A DNA stretch of 64,000 nucleotides from Duganella sp. 1411 (GTDB lineage Bacteria; Pseudomonadota; Gammaproteobacteria; Burkholderiales; Burkholderiaceae_D), in the NCBI RefSeq assembly GCF_017833525.1, contig NZ_JAFICD010000010.1, positions 1 to 64,000 on the forward strand, written 5' to 3'. A program made the translations under genes and the position numbers. The notes under the pieces were generated by a model. It was given only the letters and a program-made list of their open reading frames with translations, did no database searches and had not been told where the DNA came from. The stretch's first letter is position 1; each line of letters begins with the position of its first letter. Below are positions 52,794 to 60,800 of the stretch, piece by piece.

Positions 52794-53559
52794 GCCGGGC
52801 AAGTCCGCGGGCGCGACCGCCGTCAAGCTGCTGTTGCTGGCCGGCGCGCTGGCGCTGCCGCTGCTGGCCGGCGCCGAGTCCAACATCGGCATCCCGGCGC
52901 TGAACGCGACGCCGGCGCCGGGCGGCGGCACCAACTACACGCTGCCGCTGCAGACCATGCTGTTGATGACGGCGCTGTCGTTCATCCCGGCCGCGCTGCT
53001 GTTGATGACCTGCTTCACCCGCATCATCATCGTGCTGTCGCTGCTGCGCCAGGCGCTGGGCACGCAGTCGGCGCCGCCCAACCAGGTGATGGTCGGGCTG
53101 GCATTGTTCCTGACCCTGTTCGTCATGGGGCCGACCTTCGACAAGATCTACAACGAGGCCTACCTGCCGCTGCAGGAAAACAAGATCACCATGACCGACG
53201 CGATGGACAAGGGCGCCGCCCCGCTCAAGGCGTTCATGATGAAGCAGACCCGCCAGGCCGACCTGGCGCTGTTCGTCAAGCTGTCGCGCAGCCCGGCGCT
53301 GCAGGGGCCGGAGGACGTGCCGCTGCGCATCCTGGTGCCGGCGTTCGTCACCAGCGAGCTCAAAACGGCGTTCCAGATCGGCTTTGCCATCTTCATCCCG
53401 TTCCTGATCATCGACATGGTGGTGGCGTCGGTGCTGATGTCGATGGGCATGATGATGATGTCGCCGGCGGTGATCTCGCTGCCGTTCAAGCTGATGTTGT
53501 TCGTGCTGGTCGACGGCTGGCAGTTGCTGCTCGGCTCGCTGGCGCAAAGTTTTTACTAG
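52783..53559 (+). CDS. fliP: flagellar export gate protein FliP
   Basis: The 258-residue protein has a cleaved signal sequence, as FliP usually has, and about four membrane helices. Family motifs are L-L-M-T-C-F-T-R-I-I-I-V-L-S-L-L-R-Q-A-L-G near residues 69-89 and I-F-I-P-F-L-I-I-D-M-V-V-A-S-V-L-M-S-M-G. FliP forms the five-subunit core of the type III export gate with FliQ and FliR. It ends just before an AGGAGGG that serves fliQ. Confidence 0.97.
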   Translation: MANRPGKSAGATAVKLLLLAGALALPLLAGAESNIGIPALNATPAPGGGTNYTLPLQTMLLMTALSFIPAALLLMTCFTRIIIVLSLLRQALGTQSAPPNQVMVGLALFLTLFVMGPTFDKIYNEAYLPLQENKITMTDAMDKGAAPLKAFMMKQTRQADLALFVKLSRSPALQGPEDVPLRILVPAFVTSELKTAFQIGFAIFIPFLIIDMVVASVLMSMGMMMMSPAVISLPFKLMLFVLVDGWQLLLGSLAQSFY

Positions 53560-53568
53560 GAGGGCGCG

Positions 53569-53838
53569 ATGACACCGGAAAGCGTCATGACGATGGGCCG
53601 CCACGCGATGGAGGTCACCCTGATGATCGCCGCGCCGATGCTGCTGGTGGCGCTGATCATCGGCCTGGTGGTCAGCATCTTCCAGGCCGCCACGCAGATC
53701 AACGAGGCCACCTTGTCGTTCATCCCCAAGCTGGTCGGCATCTTCGTGGCGCTGGTCGTGGCCGGGCCGTGGATGTTGTCGGTCATGCTCGACTATATGC
53801 GCGAAGTGTTCGGCGGCATCCCGAACCTCGTTGGCTAA
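53569..53838 (+). CDS. fliQ: flagellar export gate protein FliQ
   Basis: The 89-residue protein has two membrane helices joined by the conserved I-F-Q-A-A-T-Q-I-N-E-A-T-L-S-F-I-P-K loop, which lines the gate. It wraps the FliP/FliR core in the inner membrane. Length and motif are standard, and a strong AGGAGGG precedes the start. Confidence 0.97.
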   Translation: MTPESVMTMGRHAMEVTLMIAAPMLLVALIIGLVVSIFQAATQINEATLSFIPKLVGIFVALVVAGPWMLSVMLDYMREVFGGIPNLVG

Positions 53839-53885
53839 ATGCTACTAATTCCACAGAGAAATGTAACGGTGGGTAACAAACCCTC

Positions 53886-54728
53886 ATGATTACCGTCTCC
53901 AGTGCCGATATCAACTTGTGGATCGCAGGATTGCTGTGGCCGCTCACGCGCATCCTCGGCCTGCTGGCGGCCGCGCCGTTGTTCGGCAACAACGCGGTGC
54001 CGGCCACCGTCAAGGTGATGCTGGGCGCGATGCTGGCGATGATCGTGGCGCCGACGGTGCCGGCGCTGCCGGCGGCCGATCCGCTGTCGCTGGCCGGGCT
54101 GCTGATCGTGGCGCAGGAGATGCTGGTCGGGCTGGCGATGGGGTTCAGCATCCGCATCGTGTTCGCGGCGGTCGAGATGGCGGGCGAGATTTCCAGTTTG
54201 ACCATGGGGCTGGGGTTTGCGACGTTTTTCGACCCCAACACCCAGGGCCGCTCGTCGGCGATCAGCCAGTTCCTGGCGCTGGTGGCCACCATGGGTTTCC
54301 TGGCGGTCAACGCGCACCTGGTGTTGCTGTCGGTGCTGGTGGAGAGTTTTACGACGTTGCCGGTGTCGGCCACGCCGCTCTACGCCGGCGGCTTCAAGCA
54401 GCTGGCCGACTGGGGCGGGCGCATCTTCAGCACCGGCGTGCAGTTGTCGCTGCCGATCGTCGCCGCGCTGTTGATCACCAACGTCGCGCTGGGCATTTTG
54501 ACGCGGGCGGCGCCGGCCCTGAATTTGTTTGGCATCGGATTTCCGATTACTTTAGGTGTGGGTTTGCTGGTGGTCGCCATGACACTGCCGTATCTGGCGA
54601 CGCCGATACAGAACCTGTTTTTGGATGGCATAGAACGGGCGCGGCTGATGCCGCGCACTTGGTCGCAACGGCCGCCCCCTGTCAAACCGGCAAGCTTGCC
54701 GAACCGACCTCCGGGCCTTGCGCCATAG
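53886..54728 (+). CDS. fliR: flagellar export gate protein FliR
   Basis: The 280-residue multi-spanning membrane protein has FliR features: L-W-P-L-T-R-I-L-G-L near residues 17-26, G-F-A-T-F-F-D-P-N near residues 115-123, and a Pro-rich C-terminal end. It is the single-copy subunit of the FliP5Q4R1 gate. It is the last recognised flagellar gene; full-length flhB and flhA are not in the window. No clear terminator lies between it and the giant repeat gene 85 bases downstream. Confidence 0.95.
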   Translation: MITVSSADINLWIAGLLWPLTRILGLLAAAPLFGNNAVPATVKVMLGAMLAMIVAPTVPALPAADPLSLAGLLIVAQEMLVGLAMGFSIRIVFAAVEMAGEISSLTMGLGFATFFDPNTQGRSSAISQFLALVATMGFLAVNAHLVLLSVLVESFTTLPVSATPLYAGGFKQLADWGGRIFSTGVQLSLPIVAALLITNVALGILTRAAPALNLFGIGFPITLGVGLLVVAMTLPYLATPIQNLFLDGIERARLMPRTWSQRPPPVKPASLPNRPPGLAP

Positions 54729-54812
54729 CAACGTTCAATCGCCGTTCGGCAGTATTTGGTTTCCGTGCGGCAATTTAAAGCGTATCATGGAAGCTCCCCG
54801 GGAGACCCTATA

Positions 54813-57800
54813 ATGACTTCGTTTATCACAGGCATGACAACAGAGGTGGTCGCCAGTCTGACGACCGCCCGCATCGCCAGCCTGACGACCGAAGACATCG
54901 CGGCCTTCAGCTCGGACCAGTTCACCGCGCTGAGCACGGACCAATTGCGCGCCATCGGCACCCGCCAACTGGGCGCCTTGACCGCCGACGGCCTGGCCGG
55001 CCTGACCACCGACCAGGTGCAGGCGCTGTCGCTGCCGCAGGTGGCCGCCTTGACCACGGGCCAGGTCGCGCTGCTGAGCACCGACCAGCTGGTCGCGCTG
55101 ACCACGCGCGAGATGACCGCCCTCACCAGCCGCCAGCTCAACACCCTCAACGGCAGCCAGGTCGCCGCGCTCGAGAGCGACGACCTGCGCGCGCTGCAAA
55201 CCGTCCAAATCGCCGCGCTCGGCTCGGACCAGGTGGCGGCACTGAGCACCGACCAGCTCAACGCGCTGGCCACGCGCCAGCTGGCGGCGCTGAGCACCGG
55301 CGCCATCCGGGCGCTGGGCGCCGGCCAGCTGACGTCGCTGGCGACGGCCGCCATGGCGCGCCTGACCACCCAGCAGATCAACGCGCTGACGGCCGACCAG
55401 CTGGCCGTGGTCACGACCGACCAGATCGCCGGCCTGGGCAGCGTGCAGCTGGCCGCGCTGGCGACGGCCTCGCTGGCCGTGCTCACCAGCGACCAGATCG
55501 CCGCGATCGAGACGCGCGACCTGGTGGCCATGAGCGGCGCCCAGATCGCCCTGCTCAACGGCGACCAGCTGGCCGGCCTGAGCACCGACCAGGTGCACGC
55601 GCTGCGCAGCAACGCCATCGCCGCGCTGACCGCCGACCAGCTGCCGCTGCTGACGACCGACCAGATCGTCGCGCTGACGTCGCTGGCGACGCTGAACTCG
55701 GCGCAGATGGCCGCGCTCACCACCGACCAGATCGTCGCGCTGACGACCAAGACCATCTCCGTGCTCGACACGCGGCAGCTGGCGGCGCTGGTGCCCGACC
55801 AGGTGCAGGCGCTCACCACCGACCAGATCGCCGGGCTGACGACGGCCCAGGTGCAGGCGTTGACCACCACCATGGTCGCCGGGCTGACCAGCAACCAGGT
55901 GGCCGCGCTGGAGACGCGCGACGTCGCCAAGCTCACCAGCGCCCAGATCCGCGTGCTGCGCGACGACCAGCTGGCGGCGCTGACCACCGACCAGATGGCC
56001 GCGCTCGGCAGCGACAACCTGGCCGCGCTGCTGCCGGCGCAGCTGGCCGTGCTCAGCACCGACCAGATCGCCGCGCTCAAGAGCCTGGCGCCGCTGGGCA
56101 CGCTGCAGATGACGGCGCTCACGACCGACCAGATCGTCTCGCTGGAGACGCGCGACCTCGTCAACCTGAGCAGCGCGCAGCTGGCGGCGCTGACGGCCGA
56201 GCAGATCCAGGCGCTGACGGCGGCCCAGATCGTCGACCTGACGGCGGCCCAGTACCGCGGCCTGAGCACGGCCATGCTCAACGCGCTCACCAGCGCCCAG
56301 ATCGGCCAGATCGAGACGCGCGACATCGCCGCGCTGCAATCGGCGCAGGTGGCGCGGCTGTCGACCGACCAGCTCGTCGCGCTGGGCAGCGACCAGTTCG
56401 GCGCGCTCGCCAGCGCCGCCGTCGCCGCGCTCGACACCGACCAGATCGGCGTGCTGACGAGCGACCAGCTCAACGCGCTGACGACCCTGGCCATGCTGAC
56501 CAGCGCCCAGATCACCGGCCTGACCACCGGCCAACTGGCGTCGCTGACGACGCGCGACCTGGCCACCCTGACCAGCGGCCAGCTGCGCGCGCTGTCGGCC
56601 GACCAGGCGCTGGCGCTGACGACCGACCAGATCGTCGCGTTGAGCGCGGCGCAGCTGCGCGCACTGGGCGCGGCGACCCTGGCGGCGCTGTCGACCGACC
56701 AGATCGCCGCGATCGAGACGCGCGACATCGCCGGCCTCGACACGGTCCAGCTGAACGGCCTCACGACCGACCAGATCGCCGCGCTGGGCACGGCCCAGGT
56801 GGCCGCGCTGGGCACGGCCGGCACGGTCGCCCTCAACAGCGACCAGATCGCCGCGCTGAGCACCGACCAGATCGACGCGCTGCGCTTTATCGACGCGCTG
56901 GCCACGCGCCAGATCCACGCGCTGACCACCAGCCAGGTGGCCAGCATCACGACCACCGACTTCGCCAAGCTGGCCACGCGCCAGGTCGGCGCCTTGGACA
57001 GCGACCAGCTGGCCGCGCTCACCACCGACCAGATCGTCGCGCTGAACAGCGCGCAACTGGCGGCGCTGGGCGCCGGCGCCATCGCCGCGTTGACCACCGA
57101 CGCCATCGCCGCGATCGAGACGCGCGACTTCCGCGCGCTGCGCACGGCCCAGCTGGCGCAGCTGACCACCGACCAGATCGTCGCGCTGACGACCGCCCAG
57201 TTGACCGTGCTGGGCACGGCCGGCATCCGCGCGCTGGGCGCCGAGCAGCTGGCCGTGCTCAATAGCGACCAGATCGCCGCGCTGAGCGGCCTGGCGCCGC
57301 TGACGTCGCGCCAGATCGCGGCGCTGACGACCGACCAGCTCGCCCAGCTGGGCACGGCCGATTTCGCCGCGCTGCTGACCAGCCAGATCGCCGCGCTCAG
57401 CGTCGAGCAGGCCGCCGCCATGACCAGCGACCAGGTGCGCACGATGACGACGGCGCAGGTGCGCGCGCTGGGCACGGACCGTATCGCCGCGCTCGGCACG
57501 GACCGGATCGCCGCGCTGCGCCCCGACGAATTGGTGGCGCTGAGCACGCGCCAGCTGAGCGCGCTCGGCAGCGACCAGCTCGACGCGCTGAGCAGCCAAC
57601 AGTTGCGCGCGCTCACGACGGCCGAGGTGGCCGCGCTGACGGCCGCCCAGATCGCCAGCCTGGACGACGCCCAGATCGACGCGCTGGCCACCTTGGCCGC
57701 GCTGACCACCAAACAGCTGGGCGCGTTCAGCACCGACCAGCTGTCGCACCTGAACCTGGCCGACCTGCGCTCGCTGCGCTCGAACCAGATCGCCGCCCTC

Positions 57801-60800
57801 AACAGCGACCAGTTGATCGCGCTCACCACCGACCAGATCGCCGGGCTGGCCACGGCCCAGTGGCGCGGCGTGTCGACCGCCAACATCGGCCTGCTGACCA
57901 CCGACCAGATCGTCGCGCTGGGCTACACGGCGCTGGCCAGCCTGTCGACGCGCCAGGTGGCGGCGCTGTCGACCGACCAGGTGGCGGCGTTGACCACCAA
58001 CCAGATCACCGTGCTCACGACGCAGGAGATCGCCGCGCTGACGGCCGAGCAGAAGGCCGCGCTCACCACCGACCAGCTCGGCGCGCTGGCGTCGCTGGCG
58101 AGCTTCTCGACGGCGGCCATCGCCGCGCTCACCACCGACCAGATCGCCTCGCTGTCGGCCGGCATCCTCGTCAGCCTGACCACGCGCCAGATCGCCGCGC
58201 TCACGACCGACCAGATCGCCGCGCTGACGACCAACGCCATCGTCACCCTGGGCACGGCGCAGTTCCGCGCGCTCGGCTCGGACCAGATCGCCGCGCTGAC
58301 GTCCGACCAGGTGCCGGCCATCGAGATCGCCGACCTGCTGGCGCTGTCGACGCGGCAGATCGCCGCGCTGAGCACCGACCAGCTGGGCCGGCTCACGAAC
58401 GTCCAGTTCGCCTCGCTGAGCACGCAGGACATCGCCGCGCTGACCACGCGCCAGATCGCCGCGCTCACGACCGACCAGGTGGCCAGCTTCGCCAACCTGG
58501 CGCCGCTGACGAGCCGGCAGATCGCCGCGCTCACCACCGACCAGATCGCCAGCTTGGCGCCGGGCCGCATCGCCACCCTGCGCACCAACCAGATCGCCGG
58601 CCTGACCAGCGCCCAGGTGGGCGCGCTGACGACCGACCAGATCGTCGCGCTGAGCACGGCGCAGGTGCGCAGCCTGGGCGCCGCCACCCTGGCCGCGCTG
58701 ACCACCGACCAGGTGGCCGCGATCGAGGCGGTCGACATCGCCGCGCTGGGCACCAACCAGATCACCGCCCTCAACAGCGATCAACTGGCGGCGCTGACGG
58801 CCGGCCAGTTCGCCGCGCTGAGCACGCGCGCGCTGGCCAGCCTGACGGGCGCGCAGGTGGCCGCGCTGTCGACCACCCAGATCGGCAGCCTGGCAAGCCT
58901 GGCGCCGCTGACGACGACCCAGGTGCGGGCGCTGACGACGGACCAGATCGACAGCCTCGGGCTGGGCCAGATCGCCACCTTGTCGACGCGCCAGCTCAAC
59001 GCGCTGGCCAGCGCCCAGCTGCAGGCGCTCACCACCGACCAGATCGTCGCGCTCGAGACGCGCCAGGTGCGCGGGCTGGCGACGGCCGCGCTGGCGGCGC
59101 TCACGACCGACCAGATCGCCGCGATCGAACTGGCCGACCTGGTGGCGCTGCGGACCGACCAGGTGGCCGCGCTGACGACCGACCAAATCACCGCGCTGAC
59201 CCTGGCGCAGCTGTCGACCATGACCAGCCAGGAGATCGGCGCGCTGACCAGCCGCCAGATCGCCGTGCTCAGCACCGCGCAGTTCGCCGCGCTGGGCAGC
59301 CTGGCCAGCCTGAGCACGCGCCAGATCGCCGGCCTGTCGAGCGACCAGATCATCGCGCTCACGCCGGACCAGTTCGCCGCGCTGCGCACCGCCCAGATCG
59401 CCGCGTTCAGCACCGCGCAAATCCAGTACTTCACCAGCGACCAGATCCCGGCGCTGACGACGGCGCAGGTGCGCGCGCTGTCGAACGGGGCCATCGCGGC
59501 GCTCACCACCGACCAGATCGTCGCGCTGGCCGGCGACGACCTGGCCGCGCTCAAGACCAGCCAGTTCGTCGCGCTCACCAGCGACCAGCTGGCGGCGCTG
59601 TCGACCGACCAGTACGGCATGCTGGCCAGCGCCGAGATCGCCGCGATGACGACCCGCCAGATCGGCTACCTAAGCACCGACCAGATCGCCGCGCTGTCCA
59701 GCCTCAAGCCGCTGACGTCGGCGCAGATCGCCGCGCTGAGCACCGACCAGCTGGGCGCGATGGCGGCCGAGCGCTTCGCCACCCTGGGCACCAAGCAGTT
59801 GGCGGCGCTGACCAAGAACCAGGCCGGCGGCCTGACGGCGGCCCAGCTGATCGCGCTGTCGACCGGCCAGATCCGCGCCATCGGCACCGGCCTGCTGGCG
59901 CGCCTGGACCCGACGCTGATCGCCCAGATCGAGGTCGAGGACCTGGCCGCGTTCACCACCGCGCAGCTGCGCTCGCTCACCACCGACCAGGTCGTCGCGC
60001 TGACCTTGGACCAGTTGCACGCGCTCAGCAGCGCCGACATCGCCGCCTTCTCGCAAAACCAGCTGGGCGCGATGACGCCGGAGCAGGCCGCCGCGCTGGG
60101 CAACCTGGCCGACTACACGACGGCGCAGATCGCCGCGATGTCGCTGGCGCGCATCGCCGCGCTGACCGCGTCCGACATCGAACTGCTGAGCACGCGCCAG
60201 ATCGGCGCGCTGCAGACGGTGCAGATGACGGTGCTCACGGCCGACCAGCTCGCCGCGCTGAGCCCGGCCCAGCTGGGCGCGCTGAGCCTGCCCGCGCTGG
60301 CCACCCTGACGGTCGACCAAATCGCCGCCATCGAGGCGCGCGACATCCCCGGCCTGAAGACGGCGCAGGTGCAGGCGCTGAGCACCGACCAGTTGCTGGC
60401 GTTCACCACCGACCAGATCGCCGCGCTGACGTCGCAGGAGGTGGCCAGCCTGAAGCTGACCCAGCTGGGCGTGCTGACGGCCGACCAGTTGCACGCGCTC
60501 GTCAACCTGCGGGCGCTGACGACGGCCCAGGTGCGGGCGCTGACGGCCGACCAGCTGCAGGCGCTGCTGCCCGAGCAGATCGCCGCGCTGCGCACCGTCC
60601 AGATCGCCGCGTTGAGCAACACCCAGGCCGCGCTGCTGACGACCGACCAGATCGTCGCGCTCACCACCGCCGAGATCGTGTCGCTGAGCACGCGCGCGCT
60701 GGCCGCGCTGACCGCCGAGCAGGTCGGCGCGATCGAGGGCGCCGACATCACCGCGCTGCGCTCGACGCAGGTGATGGCGCTGACGACCGACCAGATCGTC

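Noticed and set aside
54735..59420. Very long open frame on the minus strand opposite the giant repeat gene (and another at 59670-63410, plus a +2 frame at 57860-62995)
   Set aside because: These arise because the repeated GC-rich codons lack stop triplets in the other frames. Their translations are Arg/Gly/Gln-rich low complexity and the plus frame has a clear start, ribosome-binding site, coherent repeats and a recognisable C-terminal domain.
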